Of a DNA stretch of 64,000 bases, positions 51,835-63,032 are shown one piece after another. A program made the position numbers and the translations under genes. The notes beneath the pieces were generated by a model, which searched no databases, had not been told where the DNA came from, and worked only from the letters and a program-made list of their open reading frames with translations. The stretch is taken from NCBI RefSeq assembly GCF_001293465.1, contig NZ_JSYZ01000001.1, positions 357,472 through 421,471 of the forward strand, written 5' to 3'. Each line of letters opens with the position of its first letter. The first letter of the stretch is position 1. This DNA comes from Pseudomonas asplenii (lineage in GTDB: Bacteria > Pseudomonadota > Gammaproteobacteria > Pseudomonadales > Pseudomonadaceae).

Positions 51835-53072
51835 AGATCGCCCTGATCGGCAGCGGTATCTCCGGCCTGACCTGCGCCTACCTGCTCAACCGGCAGCACT
51901 CGATCACGCTGTTCGAAGCCGCCGAATGGATCGGCGGCCACACCCATACGGTCGAAGTCACGGTCAACGGCCAACGCCATGCCATCGACACCGGCTTCAT
52001 TGTCTTCAACGACTGGACCTACCCGAACTTCATCCGCCTGCTCGGCCAGCTCGGGGTCGGCCACAAGCCTACCGAAATGAGTTTTTCGGTGCATGACCCG
52101 GCCAGCGGCCTGGAGTACAACGGCAACAACCTCAACAGCCTGTTCGCCCAGCGCAGCAACCTGTTGTCGCCCGGCTTCTGGGGCATGTTGCGCGACATCC
52201 TGCGCTTCAACCGCCAGGCCCTCGCCGACCTCGAGCAACAGCGCATCGCCGCCGACACCACCCTCGGCGCCTATCTGCGCGATGGCCGCTACGGCGAACG
52301 CTTCATCCAGCACTACATCGTGCCGATGGGTGCGGCGATCTGGTCGATGTCACTGGCGGACATGCTCGGTTTCCCGTTGCAGTTCTTCGTCCGTTTCTTC
52401 AGCAACCATGGCCTGCTGTCGGTCAACGACCGTCCGCAGTGGCGGGTCATCGAGGGCGGTTCAAGCAGCTACGTGGCCCCCTTGACCGCCGGTTTTCGCC
52501 AGAACATCCGCCTGAACTGCCCGGTGACCCGGGTCGAACGCGACGAACAGGGCGTGGTTATCCACAGCGCCGCCGGCAGCGAACGCTTCGACAAGGTGGT
52601 GTTCGCCTGTCACAGCGACCAGGCCCTCGGGTTGCTGGCCGAACCGAGCGAGGCCGAGCGGCAGATCCTCGGTGCCCTGCCCTACGCCGACAACGAGGTG
52701 GTGCTGCACACCGACACCCGCCTGCTGCCGCAGCGTCCACTGGCCTGGGCCAGCTGGAACTATCGCCTCGGCGGCCAGCGCCAGGCGGCAGTGACCTACA
52801 ACATGAACATTCTCCAGGGTCTCGTCAGCGACACCACCTTCTGCGTCAGCCTCAACCAGACGGCCGACATAGACCCGCGCAAGGTTCTGGCCCGCTACAC
52901 CTACGCCCACCCGCAATACAACCTGGCCGCCATCGCCGCGCAGCAGCGCTGGGAGGAATTGTATGGTGATCGCCATACCTACTACTGTGGCGCCTACTGG
53001 GCCAACGGTTTCCACGAAGACGGCGTGACCAGCGCCCTGCGGGTGGCCGGTGCCTTCGGGGAGCAGCTGTGA
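51831..53072 (+). CDS. FAD-dependent amine-oxidase-like oxidoreductase
   Basis: 413 residues. FAD-binding IGSGISGLTCAYLLN (5-19) with acidic FEAAEWIGGHTHTV, and the C-terminal flavin motif YCGAYWANGFHEDGV. It belongs with the 'NAD(P)-binding, amine oxidase' flavoproteins that sit next to Cfa-like methyltransferases. In Rhodobacter a comparable flavoprotein group takes part in fatty-acid desaturation leading to furan fatty acids; extending that here is inference. Confidence 0.9.
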   Translation: MKIALIGSGISGLTCAYLLNRQHSITLFEAAEWIGGHTHTVEVTVNGQRHAIDTGFIVFNDWTYPNFIRLLGQLGVGHKPTEMSFSVHDPASGLEYNGNNLNSLFAQRSNLLSPGFWGMLRDILRFNRQALADLEQQRIAADTTLGAYLRDGRYGERFIQHYIVPMGAAIWSMSLADMLGFPLQFFVRFFSNHGLLSVNDRPQWRVIEGGSSSYVAPLTAGFRQNIRLNCPVTRVERDEQGVVIHSAAGSERFDKVVFACHSDQALGLLAEPSEAERQILGALPYADNEVVLHTDTRLLPQRPLAWASWNYRLGGQRQAAVTYNMNILQGLVSDTTFCVSLNQTADIDPRKVLARYTYAHPQYNLAAIAAQQRWEELYGDRHTYYCGAYWANGFHEDGVTSALRVAGAFGEQL

Positions 53073-53869
53073 ACAGCGCCCTGTACAGCGGCTGGATCAG
53101 CCACCGACGCTTTGCGCCCCGGCGCCACGCCTTCCGCTACCGGATCGGCCTGCTGTACCTGGACCTCGCCGAGCAGGACAACGTCCTCGGCCTCTCCCCC
53201 CTGGCCGGGCGTCACCGCTTCGCGCCCTTTGCCTGGCGCGAGACCGACCACCTGTGCGCCTTCACCCGTCAGGGCATGCCGTTGATCGATGCGGTACGCC
53301 AGCAGGTTGCCCTGGCCCTCGGCCAGGCGCCGCAAGGCGCCGTGCGCCTTTTGACGCAACCACGCAGTTGGGGGTTGTCGTTCAACCCGGTGAGTTTCTT
53401 CTACTGCTTCGACAGCGACGAGCGCCTGGCGGCGATTCTCTGCGAGGTGACCAACACGCCCTGGGGCGAGCGCTACCACTACGTGCTCGCCGCCAACGGC
53501 ACGGGCCATCAGCATGTCACGGCGGCGAAGTCGTTCCATGTCTCGCCATTCCTGCCCCGCGACCTGCAATACCGTATGAGTTTCAGCCAGCCCGGCGAAC
53601 GCCTCGGCGTGCACATGGCCGACTGGCAGGGCGAACTGAAGCTGTTCGATGCCACCCTCGACCTGCAACGCCAGGACCTGGACCGGGCCAGCCTGCATCG
53701 CCACCTGTGGCGCTTTCCCTGGATGAGCGCCAAGACCTGCCTGTCGATCTACTGGCAGGCCCTGCGCCTGCTGCTCAAACGGACACCCCTCTTCTCCCAC
53801 CAGGCCGCCGATGGCGCCTTCAGCATTGCCACCGCGCAACCCGAGGAACAACGTCATGAAAAGTCCTAG
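53069..53869 (+). CDS. DUF1365 protein
   Basis: 266 residues from a GTG start that overlaps the previous stop (GTGA), with GGGGAG 5 bases upstream. The DUF1365 hallmark SFNPVSFFYCFD (about 104-115) and FHVSPFLPRDLQYR are intact. The fold is START-like, suited to binding a lipid, but the activity is unproven. It nearly always lies between a flavoprotein and a Cfa-like enzyme. Confidence 0.9.
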   Translation: MNSALYSGWISHRRFAPRRHAFRYRIGLLYLDLAEQDNVLGLSPLAGRHRFAPFAWRETDHLCAFTRQGMPLIDAVRQQVALALGQAPQGAVRLLTQPRSWGLSFNPVSFFYCFDSDERLAAILCEVTNTPWGERYHYVLAANGTGHQHVTAAKSFHVSPFLPRDLQYRMSFSQPGERLGVHMADWQGELKLFDATLDLQRQDLDRASLHRHLWRFPWMSAKTCLSIYWQALRLLLKRTPLFSHQAADGAFSIATAQPEEQRHEKS

Positions 53870-55127
53870 CCTGGTGACCAGGAACAACCTGTGGAGCGCC
53901 AACCGCTTCAGCACCGGTCTGCTGCGCCGTGGCGTGCTGCGCCAGTTGAGAGCGCTGCGTCACGGCCAGTTGCTGGTGGTCGAGGACGGCGAGCGCCAGC
54001 TGTTCGGCCAGCCCGGCAGCGGCCTGCTGGGCGAGATCCATGTCCAGGACCCGGCGGCCTGGGGCCTGGTCGCCGGCAACGGCTCGATCGGCGCCGGCGA
54101 GGCCTTCATCCATGGCTACTGGACCAGCCCGGACCTGACCGCGGTGATCCGCGTGTTCGTCAGCAACCTCGACGTGCTCGATGCCATGGAAGGCGGCCTG
54201 GCCCGACTGGGAAGGCCCTTCATCCAGGGATTGCACTGGCTCAATCGCAACACCCGCCAGGGCTCGCGCAAGAACATCGCGGCTCACTACGACCTGGGCA
54301 ACGACCTGTTCGAGCAGTTTCTCGATCCGACCATGATGTACTCGGCGGCGCAGTTCCTCAGCCCCGAAGACAGCCTGGAACAGGCCCAGTTGAATAAGCT
54401 GGAACGCATCTGCCAGAAGCTGGAACTGAAGCCGGGCGATCACCTGCTGGAAATCGGTACCGGCTGGGGCAGCATGGCGATCCATGCCGCCCAGCACTAC
54501 GGCTGCAAGGTCACCACCACCACGCTGTCCCGCGAACAGCTGGCCTATGCCCGCCAACGCGTCGAGGCCCTGGGCCTGCAGGACCGGATCACCCTGCTGC
54601 TGGAAGACTACCGGGACCTCACCGGCCAATACGACAAGCTGGTCTCCATCGAAATGATCGAAGCCGTCGGCCATCGTTTCCTGCCCGACTACTTCCGCCA
54701 GTGCGCCCGCCTGCTCAAGAGCGACGGCCTGATGCTGCTGCAGAGCATCACCATCCGCGAGCAACGTTATGAACAGGCGAAGAACAGCGTCGACTTCATC
54801 CAGCGCTACATCTTCCCTGGCGGGGCGCTGCCCAGTGTGCAGAAGCTGCTTGAGGTGGCCGGTCAACACACCGACATGAACCTGCTGCACATGGAGGACT
54901 TCGGCCTGCACTACGCGCGCACCCTGCGCCTGTGGCACGAGAATTTCCAGCAGGCCCATCCGCGCCTGGCCGAGCTGGGCTATGACGGGTATTTCCTGCG
55001 CCTGTGGGAGTTCTACCTGTGTTACTGCGAAGGCGGTTTCCTCGAACGCGCCCTGGGCACCGCGCAACTGCTGCTGGCCAAACCGGCGGCACGGCCGCAG
55101 CCGTTGCTCGGGCGCTTCGAGGGCTGA
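53856..55127 (+). CDS. Cyclopropane-fatty-acid-synthase-like SAM methyltransferase
   Basis: 423 residues from MKSPSLVTRNNLWSANRFST. N-terminal Cfa-specific domain, AHYDLGNDLFEQFLD (143-157), SAM-binding LLEIGTGWG (197-205) and a YCEGGF near the C-terminus like that of Cfa. It methylates or cyclopropanates unsaturated acyl chains of phospholipids. In this setting it could make cyclopropane, methyl or furan-type fatty acids. Last gene of the light cluster. Confidence 0.92.
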   Translation: MKSPSLVTRNNLWSANRFSTGLLRRGVLRQLRALRHGQLLVVEDGERQLFGQPGSGLLGEIHVQDPAAWGLVAGNGSIGAGEAFIHGYWTSPDLTAVIRVFVSNLDVLDAMEGGLARLGRPFIQGLHWLNRNTRQGSRKNIAAHYDLGNDLFEQFLDPTMMYSAAQFLSPEDSLEQAQLNKLERICQKLELKPGDHLLEIGTGWGSMAIHAAQHYGCKVTTTTLSREQLAYARQRVEALGLQDRITLLLEDYRDLTGQYDKLVSIEMIEAVGHRFLPDYFRQCARLLKSDGLMLLQSITIREQRYEQAKNSVDFIQRYIFPGGALPSVQKLLEVAGQHTDMNLLHMEDFGLHYARTLRLWHENFQQAHPRLAELGYDGYFLRLWEFYLCYCEGGFLERALGTAQLLLAKPAARPQPLLGRFEG

Positions 55128-55138
55128 ACGACGGGACG

Positions 55139-55657
55139 CTACAGCGGCATCGTGTAGTGCAGGGCGTAGCTTTCGATACCGTCGTTCGGCGTGCGGATAC
55201 CGGCATTGGAATAGTGGGTGGCGCGAATCCCCACTTCATGCCCGCCGGCAAAGCGCAGGCCGAAACCGAGACGGTCCTCGAACTGGAAGGCCGAGCCGAG
55301 CTTGTTGTCCTCGATTTCCGTGTGGGCGAAAAGCGCCACGCCGATCCCCGCCTCGATATAGGGTTTGACCGAAGCCCCGGAAAACTCGTACACGAACACC
55401 GGCGAGAACGACAGGCTGTGGTTGCTGGAGACCTTATCGCCGTCCCAGTAGGTGTAGGCGCCGTTCCAGTAGCCGGTCAGGCGACCGACATCGCTTTGCA
55501 ACCAGCTTTTATCCCAATCCCATTGCAGGCCCAAGCGGTAGGTCTGGGTCGAATCGCTGGTCTGGCCAAGGGAAAACTCGACACCGGCCGCTTGTGCCGT
55601 CACGCCATACATCAGGGTCGCGGCCGTCAACGCAGCCAGACAGAACAATCTCTTCAT
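55139..55657 (-). CDS. pagL: Lipid A 3-O-deacylase PagL
   Basis: 172 residues with a signal peptide ending near AQA (21-23), then an eight-strand outer-membrane beta-barrel ending in an aromatic-rich strand. The catalytic His-Ser-Glu triad is His148, Ser150 and Glu162 (ATHYSNAGIRTPNDGIES), with exactly the 2- and 12-residue spacing of P. aeruginosa PagL. It removes the 3-position acyl chain from lipid A. In P. aeruginosa it lies in the same place between phr and murI. Confidence 0.93.
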   Translation of the reverse strand: MKRLFCLAALTAATLMYGVTAQAAGVEFSLGQTSDSTQTYRLGLQWDWDKSWLQSDVGRLTGYWNGAYTYWDGDKVSSNHSLSFSPVFVYEFSGASVKPYIEAGIGVALFAHTEIEDNKLGSAFQFEDRLGFGLRFAGGHEVGIRATHYSNAGIRTPNDGIESYALHYTMPL

Positions 55658-55765
55658 CAGAAATATCCTATTTCAAAGGGATGTTTTACAGCGAGGAAGA
55701 CCTTCAATAGAAGCGTGACGCGAGGCAGAAGTTCAGCAAATTCCAGGGCTTTTTCAAGAATTTTC

Positions 55766-56557
55766 CTAACGTTCGAAGCTTTCCACGCTGCCTGGCTTAT
55801 TCCATAGCATCGGCAGGATCTTTCCGAGGTGATGCGGATCAGCACTGGTCCAGAACCGCGCCTCGCGGGCTGGCTCCGTGGACAGCAGGTCGCGGGCCTG
55901 CAACAGGCGCTGGAGCTGCCGGGCTACTGCGGCGCCGGTGTCGATCAGGCTGATGGAGGCGGGAACCATCTCCAGCAGCAGCGGCTTGAGGAACGGATAG
56001 TGGGTGCAGCCGAGAATGATGGTGTCGCAACCGGCCGCCAGCAATGGCTCGACATAGCTGGACAACAGCTGGCGCAGGGCCTGGCTGTGCAGGTCGCCGC
56101 CCTCGATCATCTCGACCAGCCCGGGACAGGGCTGGGTGACCACCCGCACATCGTTGGCGAAGCGGTCGAGCAAGGCGGCGAACTTGGCGCTCTGCAAGGT
56201 ACCGGTGGTCGCCAGCACGCCGACCACGCCACTGTGGGTGGCGGCGGCGGCCGGCTTGACCGCCGGCTCCATGCCCACCAGCGGCCAGTCCGGGTAACGC
56301 TGGCGCAGGTCGGCGACCCCGGCGACAGTGGCGGTATTGCAGGCGATCACCAATGCCTTGGCCCCCTGCTCGCGCAGGAAGCCGGCAATCACCTCGCAAC
56401 GCTGGCGAATGTATTCCGGGCTTTTTTCACCGTAGGGAATGTGCCCACAGTCGGCGATATACAGCAGCGATTCGTTGGGCAGCAGGCGGTGGATTTCATT
56501 GAGTACCGACAGGCCGCCGACACCCGAGTCGAACACCCCGATCGGCGCCTCACGCAT
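55766..56557 (-). CDS. murI: Glutamate racemase
   Basis: 263 residues from [20 protein letters not shown], overlapping moeB by 8 bases. The two catalytic cysteines are in [13 protein letters not shown] and [11 protein letters not shown]. It makes D-glutamate for peptidoglycan. Confidence 0.96.
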   Translation of the reverse strand: MREAPIGVFDSGVGGLSVLNEIHRLLPNESLLYIADCGHIPYGEKSPEYIRQRCEVIAGFLREQGAKALVIACNTATVAGVADLRQRYPDWPLVGMEPAVKPAAAATHSGVVGVLATTGTLQSAKFAALLDRFANDVRVVTQPCPGLVEMIEGGDLHSQALRQLLSSYVEPLLAAGCDTIILGCTHYPFLKPLLLEMVPASISLIDTGAAVARQLQRLLQARDLLSTEPAREARFWTSADPHHLGKILPMLWNKPGSVESFER

Positions 56558-57305
56558 GGCGGCTACCGCAGACGCTGCACTGCGGGTCGCGCTTGACCCG
56601 TAGCTCACGGAACTTCGTACTCAAGGCATCGACCAGCAACAACCGGCCAACCAGCGGGTCGCCAAAGCCGGCGAGCAGCTTCAGCGCCTCCAGGGCTTGC
56701 AGGCTGCCGACCAATCCCACCAGCGGGCCAACCACTCCGGCCTCGCTGCAGGTCAACTCGGCCTCGCTGCCGTGGCCGTACAGGCAGTGGTAGCACGGGC
56801 TGTCGGCGCGACGCGGGTCGAACACCGACAACTGGCCTTCGAGACGGATCGCCGCTCCGCTGACCAGCGGCTTGCCGGCCGCCACGCACGCGGCGTTGAC
56901 CGCCTCGCGGGTGGCAAAGTTGTCACAGCAGTCGAGCACCAGGTCGACAGCGGCGATGGCCACGCCCAGACTGTCCTCATCCAGGGCCTGGCGATGGGCG
57001 ACCAGGCGCACCTCGGGGTTGAGCACGGTCAGCCGGCGCACGGCCGAGTCGACCTTGCTCGAACCGACGCTGTCGGTGTCGTGGATGATCTGGCGTTGCA
57101 GGTTGGTCAGGTCGACGCTGTCGAAATCCGCCAGGTGCAACTCGCCCACGCCGGCGGCAGCCAGGTACAGGGCCACCGGCGCACCGAGGCCGCCAAGACC
57201 GACGATCAGCACCCGGCTGTGTTTCAGGCGCAACTGGCCGTCGATATCGACCTGTCGCAACAGGATCTGCCGGCTATAGCGCAACAGCTCCTGATCGTTC
57301 AGCAC
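56550..57305 (-). CDS. moeB: Molybdopterin-synthase adenylyltransferase (MoeB/ThiF/HesA family)
   Basis: 251 residues from a GTG. ATP-binding [19 protein letters not shown] and two CxxC zinc pairs (CYHC; CSVC). It adenylates the C-terminus of the sulfur carrier MoaD. The Cys in [10 protein letters not shown] is conserved. It lies between prmC and murI and overlaps both. Confidence 0.92.
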   Translation of the reverse strand: MLNDQELLRYSRQILLRQVDIDGQLRLKHSRVLIVGLGGLGAPVALYLAAAGVGELHLADFDSVDLTNLQRQIIHDTDSVGSSKVDSAVRRLTVLNPEVRLVAHRQALDEDSLGVAIAAVDLVLDCCDNFATREAVNAACVAAGKPLVSGAAIRLEGQLSVFDPRRADSPCYHCLYGHGSEAELTCSEAGVVGPLVGLVGSLQALEALKLLAGFGDPLVGRLLLVDALSTKFRELRVKRDPQCSVCGSRHA

Positions 57306-58129
57306 GGCAGCCGTCCCAGGCTGATGCGCTGATGACCGCCCAGGTCGGTGCGGCTGTGCACCTCGCTGAAACCTTGCGCCGCCAGCAGCCCGCGCACCGC
57401 GTCGGCCTGGTCGTAACCGTGCTCGAGCAGCAACCAGCCACCGGCCTCCAGGTGCGCGGGTGCCTGGGCGATGATCGTGCGCAGGTCATCCAGGCCATCG
57501 GCACCGGCCACCAGGGCACTGGCCGGCTCGAAGCGCACGTCACCCTCGGCCAGGTGCGGATCGGCCGCGGCGATGTAGGGGGGGTTGCTGATGATCAATT
57601 GAAAACGCAGGCCTTGCAGGGCACTGAACCAGTGACTGTGCAGCACCGTGGCGTTATCCAGGCCCAGACGCTGGCGATTGCGTTCGGCCAGGGCCACCGC
57701 TTCCGGCACGCGGTCCACCGCCGTGACCTGCCAGGCCGGGCGCTCGCTGGCCAGGGCCAGGGCAATCGCGCCGGTGCCGGTGCCGAGGTCGAGCACCCTG
57801 GCCGGGGTGGCCGGCAGCAGTTCCAGGGCGGCTTCCACCAGCAACTCGGTATCCGGGCGCGGAATCAGGGTGTGCGGCGCGACCTCCAGGTCGAGCTTCC
57901 AGAAGCCCTGCTGGCCCAGGATGTAGGCCACCGGCTCACCTTCGCGGCGGCGCTGGAGGAAATCGCCGAAGGTCTGCGCGTCCTCGCTGCTGACGATCTT
58001 TTCCGGCCAGGTGTGCAGGTAACTGCGGGATTTGCCCAGGGCCGCCGCCAGCAGCAACTCGGCGTCCAGGCGCGCGGTTGGCGAGTCGGGCAGTTCAGCG
58101 GCGCGCAGCAGGCTGGCAATAATAGTCAT
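57299..58129 (-). CDS. prmC: Release factor glutamine methyltransferase
   Basis: 276 residues. SAM-binding VLDLGTGTGAIALALA and the amide-nitrogen methyltransferase motif NPPY (182-185). It methylates the GGQ glutamine of RF1 and RF2. Its ATG follows the prfA stop with no gap. Confidence 0.96.
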   Translation of the reverse strand: MTIIASLLRAAELPDSPTARLDAELLLAAALGKSRSYLHTWPEKIVSSEDAQTFGDFLQRRREGEPVAYILGQQGFWKLDLEVAPHTLIPRPDTELLVEAALELLPATPARVLDLGTGTGAIALALASERPAWQVTAVDRVPEAVALAERNRQRLGLDNATVLHSHWFSALQGLRFQLIISNPPYIAAADPHLAEGDVRFEPASALVAGADGLDDLRTIIAQAPAHLEAGGWLLLEHGYDQADAVRGLLAAQGFSEVHSRTDLGGHQRISLGRLPC

Positions 58130-59212
58130 TCAGTCACCCAGCGCCGCCAGTTGGTCGGCCTGGTATTCGGCCAGCAGCGGTTCGATCACCGCCTCGACTC
58201 CACCGGCCATGATTTCGTCCAGGGAGTACAGGGTCAGGTTGACACGGTGATCGGTGACCCGGCCCTGGGGGAAGTTGTAGGTACGGATACGCTCGGAGCG
58301 GTCGCCGGAGCCCACCAGCAACTTGCGCTCGCTGGCAATCGCGTTGGCGGCGGCGCTGGCCTGCTGGTCATTGAGCTTGGCCGACAGCCAGGCCATGGCC
58401 CGTGCCCGGTTCTTGTGCTGGGAACGCTCTTCCTGGCACTCCACCACGATCCCGGACGGAATGTGGGTGATGCGGATCGCCGAATCGGTCTTGTTCACGT
58501 GCTGGCCGCCCGCCCCCGAGGAGCGGTAGGTGTCGATGCGCAGGTCGGCCGGGTTGATCTCGATGGCTTCCTGTTCGTCCGGCTCGGGCAACACGGCCAC
58601 GGTGCAGGCCGAGGTATGGATACGCCCCTGGGACTCGGTGGCCGGTACGCGCTGCACACGATGGGCGCCCGATTCGAATTTCAGCTTGCCGTAGACATTC
58701 TCGCCCTCGACCCGGGCGATGACCTCTTTATAGCCGCCATGCTCGCCCTCGCTCTCCGAGAGAATCTCCACCCGCCAGCCGCGTTTTTCGGCGTAACGCG
58801 AGTACATGCGGAACAGATCGCCCGAGAAGATCGCCGCCTCGTCGCCGCCGGTACCGGCACGAATCTCGAGGAACACGTTGCGTCCGTCGTTGGGGTCCTT
58901 GGGCAGCAGCATGCGTTGCAGGGTGGATTCCAGCTCGACCAGTTGCTCCTTGGCCTCGCGGACTTCCTCGACCGCCATTTCGCGCAGGTCCGGGTCGCTG
59001 TCCTTGAGCAGCGCCTGGGCGCCCTCGAGGTCCGCCTGCACCTTCAGCACCTGCTGGTAGGCGGCGACGATCGGCTCGACCTCGGCGTACTCCTTGGAGT
59101 AGGTGCGGAACCTGGCCTGGTCGGAAATGACCTCGCCATCGCCAAGCAAGGCGGTCAGTTCCTCGAAACGGTCCTGGAGGACGTCCAACTTTTTGAGCAG
59201 TGACGCTTTCAT
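58130..59212 (-). CDS. prfA: Peptide chain release factor 1
   Basis: 360 residues. The stop-codon reading motif is PAT (190-192), specific to RF1 (UAA/UAG), and the catalytic GGQ is at 235-237. It is the substrate of prmC immediately downstream and overlaps hemA by 4 bases. Confidence 0.98.
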   Translation of the reverse strand: MKASLLKKLDVLQDRFEELTALLGDGEVISDQARFRTYSKEYAEVEPIVAAYQQVLKVQADLEGAQALLKDSDPDLREMAVEEVREAKEQLVELESTLQRMLLPKDPNDGRNVFLEIRAGTGGDEAAIFSGDLFRMYSRYAEKRGWRVEILSESEGEHGGYKEVIARVEGENVYGKLKFESGAHRVQRVPATESQGRIHTSACTVAVLPEPDEQEAIEINPADLRIDTYRSSGAGGQHVNKTDSAIRITHIPSGIVVECQEERSQHKNRARAMAWLSAKLNDQQASAAANAIASERKLLVGSGDRSERIRTYNFPQGRVTDHRVNLTLYSLDEIMAGGVEAVIEPLLAEYQADQLAALGD

Positions 59213-60498
59213 TGCGGTTTCTTATCCGAAAAGCTATCCGATGAGCCCTCACGGAGGGCAAAGAGTTCCTGCGCCATGGCCAGCGCATCGAGACGGCCTT
59301 CGGCGGACAACTTCTTCAGTTGCACACTGGGCGCATGCATCAACTTGTTGGTCAGGCCGCGGGCCAGTTGCATCAGCACGTCCTCGGCGCTGTTGCCATT
59401 GGCCAGCAGACGCTGGGCCTTTTGCAATTCTTCGTCACGCAGGCGCTCGCTCTGCTGGCGGTAGGCACGCAGCACATCCACCGCGGCCAGCTCGCGCAGG
59501 CGCGCCATGAAGTCGTCGACGCCGTTGCTCACCAGTTCCTCGGCCGCCTGCGCGGCGCCCTGGCGGCTCTTGAGGTTCTCGGCGACCACTTCGTGGAGAT
59601 CGTCGACGGTATAGAGGTAAACGTCGTCCAACTCGCCGACTTCCGGCTCGATATCCCGGGGGACGGCGATGTCCACCATGAAGATCGGCTTGTGCTTGCG
59701 CAGCTTCAGTGCGCTTTCCACGGCGCCCTTGCCGAGAATCGGCAACTGGCTGGCGGTGGAGCTGATGACGATGTCGCTGTGCACCAGCTCCTGGGGAATG
59801 TCGGCCAGCAGCACCGCATGGGCACCGAACTCCTCGGCAAGGGTCTTGGCCCGCTCCAGGGTCCGGTTGGCCACCACGATACGCTTGACGCCCTGCTCGT
59901 GCAGGTGGCGGGCGACCAGGGTGATGGTCTCGCCGGCACCGATCAGCAGCGCGGTGCTGCGCTGCAGGTCGCTGAAAATCTGTTTCGCCAGGCTGACGGC
60001 GGCAAACGCCACCGACACCGGGTTCTCGCCGATGGCGGTATCGGTGCGCACCTGCTTGGCGGCGCTGAAGGTGGCCTGGAACAGCCGCCCGAGCAGCGGA
60101 CCGACGGTTCCGGCTTCGCGTGCCACGGCATAGGCCGACTTCATCTGGCCGAGAATCTGCGGCTCGCCGAGCACCAGCGAATCCAGCCCGGAGGCGACAC
60201 GCATCATGTGACGAACGGCCGCATCGTCCTCGTGCACATAGGCGCTGGCACGCAGCTCTTCCAGGCTCAGGTGGTGATAATCGGCCAGCCAGCGCAGTAC
60301 CGTCTCCGCCGCCAGGTGATCCTGCTCCACATACAGTTCGCTGCGATTGCAGGTGGAGAGGATAGCGGCTTCCCGGCTGTCGGTCAGACGGCAGAGCTGC
60401 TGCAGCGCCTCCACCAACTGCTCGGGAGTGAACGCCACGCGCTCGCGCACGTCTACGGAGGCCGTCTTGTGGTTGATGCCGAGTGCGAGGAAGGCCAT
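59209..60498 (-). CDS. hemA: Glutamyl-tRNA reductase
   Basis: 429 residues. The catalytic Cys50 is in [10 protein letters not shown]; the NADPH domain has [15 protein letters not shown]. It reduces Glu-tRNA to glutamate-1-semialdehyde, the first step of haem synthesis. It leads the hemA-prfA-prmC-moeB-murI run and diverges from lbcA. Confidence 0.97.
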   Translation of the reverse strand: MAFLALGINHKTASVDVRERVAFTPEQLVEALQQLCRLTDSREAAILSTCNRSELYVEQDHLAAETVLRWLADYHHLSLEELRASAYVHEDDAAVRHMMRVASGLDSLVLGEPQILGQMKSAYAVAREAGTVGPLLGRLFQATFSAAKQVRTDTAIGENPVSVAFAAVSLAKQIFSDLQRSTALLIGAGETITLVARHLHEQGVKRIVVANRTLERAKTLAEEFGAHAVLLADIPQELVHSDIVISSTASQLPILGKGAVESALKLRKHKPIFMVDIAVPRDIEPEVGELDDVYLYTVDDLHEVVAENLKSRQGAAQAAEELVSNGVDDFMARLRELAAVDVLRAYRQQSERLRDEELQKAQRLLANGNSAEDVLMQLARGLTNKLMHAPSVQLKKLSAEGRLDALAMAQELFALREGSSDSFSDKKPQ

Positions 60499-60684
60499 TC
60501 AAGGTCGCTGATGATGTCGAGAAGCCGACAATTGTCCTACTTCACCCGGTTCAGAACAACCACCGCCGACTATTGTCATAATCGAACGTTGCTATTAATG
60601 CCCCCGGTGAGCGGTCTCGGGTATGGTTCTGCCCACCGCTTGTGTCATGATGGCCCGACCGCAGGTTAGTTGCCCTTCTCCTAT

Positions 60685-62409
60685 ATGAATAGATCGTCCG
60701 CGTTGCTTCTCGCTTTTGCCTTCCTCAGCGGCTGCCAGGCCCTGGCACCCGTGTCGCCGGTCCATACACCGCCGGCCGAGGAAACCACGGCGGCCCCGGA
60801 AAAGCCCAAGGTCTACGGCTCCTTCAGTGAAGACACGGTCTTCAGCCTGCTGAGCGCGGAACTGGCCGGACAGCGAAATCGTTTCGATATTGCCCTGGAC
60901 AACTACGTCACCCAGGCGATCAACACCCAGGACCCGGGCATCTCCGAGCGCGCCTTCCGCATCGCCGAGTACCTGGGTGCCGACCAGGCCGCCCTCGACA
61001 CCTCGCTGATCTGGGCGAAAAACGCCCCGGACGATCTCGAAGCACAGCGTGCGGCCGCCATCCAGCTGGCCCGCGGCGGGCGTTATGACGATTCCATGGT
61101 CTATATGGAGAAGGTCCTGCAGGGCAAGGGCGATACCCACTTCGACTTCCTCGCCCTGTCGGCCGCCGACACCGACCAGGACACCCGCAACGGCCTGATG
61201 AAGAGCTTCGACCGCCTGCTGGTCAGGCATCCGAAGAACGGCCAGCTGATTTTCGGCAAGGCCCTGCTGCTGCAACAGGACGGCGACAACCAGGGCGCCC
61301 TGACGCTGCTGGAGAACAACCCGCCGGAAGATGGCGAGATCGCGCCGCTGCTGCTGCGCGCGCGCCTGCTGCAGAACCTCAATCGCGGCAAGGAAGCGAT
61401 TCCGCTGCTGGAAAAAAGCATCAGGAAGTACCCGGAAGACAAGCGCCTGCGCCTGACCTATGCGCGCATGCTGGTCGAACAGGACCGCATGGCCGACGCC
61501 AAGGTGCAGTTCTCCAACCTGGTCCAGCAGTATCCGGAAGACGACGAACTGCGCTTCTCCCTGGCACTGGTCTGCCTGGAAGCCAAGGCCTGGGACGAGG
61601 CCAAGGGCTATCTCGAGGAACTGATCGCCCGTGACAGCCACGTCGACTCCGCCCATTTGAACCTCGGCCGCATCGCCGAGGAGAAAAACGACCCGCAGGG
61701 CGCCCTGGAAGAATACGAGCAGGTCGGTGCGGGCAACGACTACCTGCCGGCCCAACTGCGCCAGGCCGACATCCTGGTCACCAGCGGCCGTGGCGCCGAG
61801 GCCTCGAAGCGGCTCGCCGCGGCCCGTGACGAGCAGCCGGACTACGCGATCCAGCTGTACCTGATCGAAGCCGAGATCTTCTCCGCCAACAATCAGGGCG
61901 AGCAGGCCTGGAAAGTCCTGCAACAGGCGCTGCTGCAGTATCCGGACGACCTCAACCTGCTTTACACCCGTGCCATGCAGGCGGAGAAACGCAACGATCT
62001 GGCCCAGATGGAAAAGGACCTGCGGGCGATTCTCAAGCGCGAACCGGACAACGCCATGGCCCTCAATGCCCTCGGCTACACCCTGTCCGATCGCACCACC
62101 CGCTATGCCGAAGCCAAGGAACTGATCGAAAAGGCTCACCAGTTGAACCCGGAAGATCCCGCCGTGCTCGACAGCCTCGGCTGGGTCAATTTCCGCCTGG
62201 GCAACCTTGACGAGGCCGAGCGCCTGCTGCGTCAGGCCCTGGAGCGCTTCCCCGACCAGGAGGTCGCGGCGCACCTGGGCGAAGTCCTGTGGGCCAATGG
62301 CAAGCAGGGCGAAGCCAGAAAAATCTGGGGCAGGTTCCTCAAGGACCAGCCCGACAGCCCCATCCTGCGTGGCACCATCAAACGCCTGACCGGTTCCGAG
62401 ACTCTTTAA
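60685..62409 (+). CDS. lbcA: Outer-membrane TPR lipoprotein LbcA
   Basis: 574 residues from [20 protein letters not shown]; lipobox LSGC gives lipidated Cys17. A proline-rich linker (18-48) leads to about eleven tetratricopeptide repeats (for example [40 protein letters not shown]). The P. aeruginosa homologue binds and activates the periplasmic protease CtpA, which degrades peptidoglycan cross-link hydrolases. It begins a plus-strand run with lolB and ispE. Confidence 0.9.
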   Translation: MNRSSALLLAFAFLSGCQALAPVSPVHTPPAEETTAAPEKPKVYGSFSEDTVFSLLSAELAGQRNRFDIALDNYVTQAINTQDPGISERAFRIAEYLGADQAALDTSLIWAKNAPDDLEAQRAAAIQLARGGRYDDSMVYMEKVLQGKGDTHFDFLALSAADTDQDTRNGLMKSFDRLLVRHPKNGQLIFGKALLLQQDGDNQGALTLLENNPPEDGEIAPLLLRARLLQNLNRGKEAIPLLEKSIRKYPEDKRLRLTYARMLVEQDRMADAKVQFSNLVQQYPEDDELRFSLALVCLEAKAWDEAKGYLEELIARDSHVDSAHLNLGRIAEEKNDPQGALEEYEQVGAGNDYLPAQLRQADILVTSGRGAEASKRLAAARDEQPDYAIQLYLIEAEIFSANNQGEQAWKVLQQALLQYPDDLNLLYTRAMQAEKRNDLAQMEKDLRAILKREPDNAMALNALGYTLSDRTTRYAEAKELIEKAHQLNPEDPAVLDSLGWVNFRLGNLDEAERLLRQALERFPDQEVAAHLGEVLWANGKQGEARKIWGRFLKDQPDSPILRGTIKRLTGSETL

Positions 62410-62413
62410 GCTT

Positions 62414-63031
62414 ATGTTCCTGCGCCACCTCGTTGTTTTCAGCCTGATCGCCCTGCTCGCCGGTTGTGCGGGCTTCGGCGCCCGTGAGTCCGTCAAGGGC
62501 CACGGCGACCCGGCCCGCTGGGCCAGCCACAAGCAGCAGTTGAGCAGCCTCGATGGCTGGCAGATCAACGGCAAGGTCGGCATCCGTGCGCCGAAGGACT
62601 CCGGCAGCGGCACACTGTTCTGGCTTCAGCGCCAGGACTACTACGACATTCGCCTGTCCGGCCCGCTGGGCCGGGGTGCCGCGCGCCTGACGGGGCGTCC
62701 CGGCCAGGTCTCGCTGGAAGTGGCCAACCAGGGCCGCTACGAGGCGCAAAGCCCCGAAGCCCTGCTGGAGGAGCAACTGGGCTGGAAACTGCCGGTTTCC
62801 CATCTGGTCTGGTGGGTCCGCGGCCTGCCCGCACCCGACAGCAAGAGCCGCCTGAGCCTGGACAACGACAGCCGGCTCGCCACCCTGGAGCAGGACGGCT
62901 GGCAGGTCGAATACCAGAGCTATGCCGAACAGAACGGCTACTGGCTGCCCGAGCGCCTGAAGCTGCACGGCCAGGATCTCGACGTCACGCTCGTCGTAAA
63001 GGACTGGCAGCCACGCCGGCTGGGGCAATGA
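62414..63031 (+). CDS. lolB: Outer-membrane lipoprotein receptor LolB
   Basis: 205 residues, lipobox LAGC with lipidated Cys18. The half-barrel fold has [12 protein letters not shown] and [14 protein letters not shown]. It accepts lipoproteins from LolA and inserts them in the outer membrane. Confidence 0.95.
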   Translation: MFLRHLVVFSLIALLAGCAGFGARESVKGHGDPARWASHKQQLSSLDGWQINGKVGIRAPKDSGSGTLFWLQRQDYYDIRLSGPLGRGAARLTGRPGQVSLEVANQGRYEAQSPEALLEEQLGWKLPVSHLVWWVRGLPAPDSKSRLSLDNDSRLATLEQDGWQVEYQSYAEQNGYWLPERLKLHGQDLDVTLVVKDWQPRRLGQ

Positions 63032-63032
63032 C

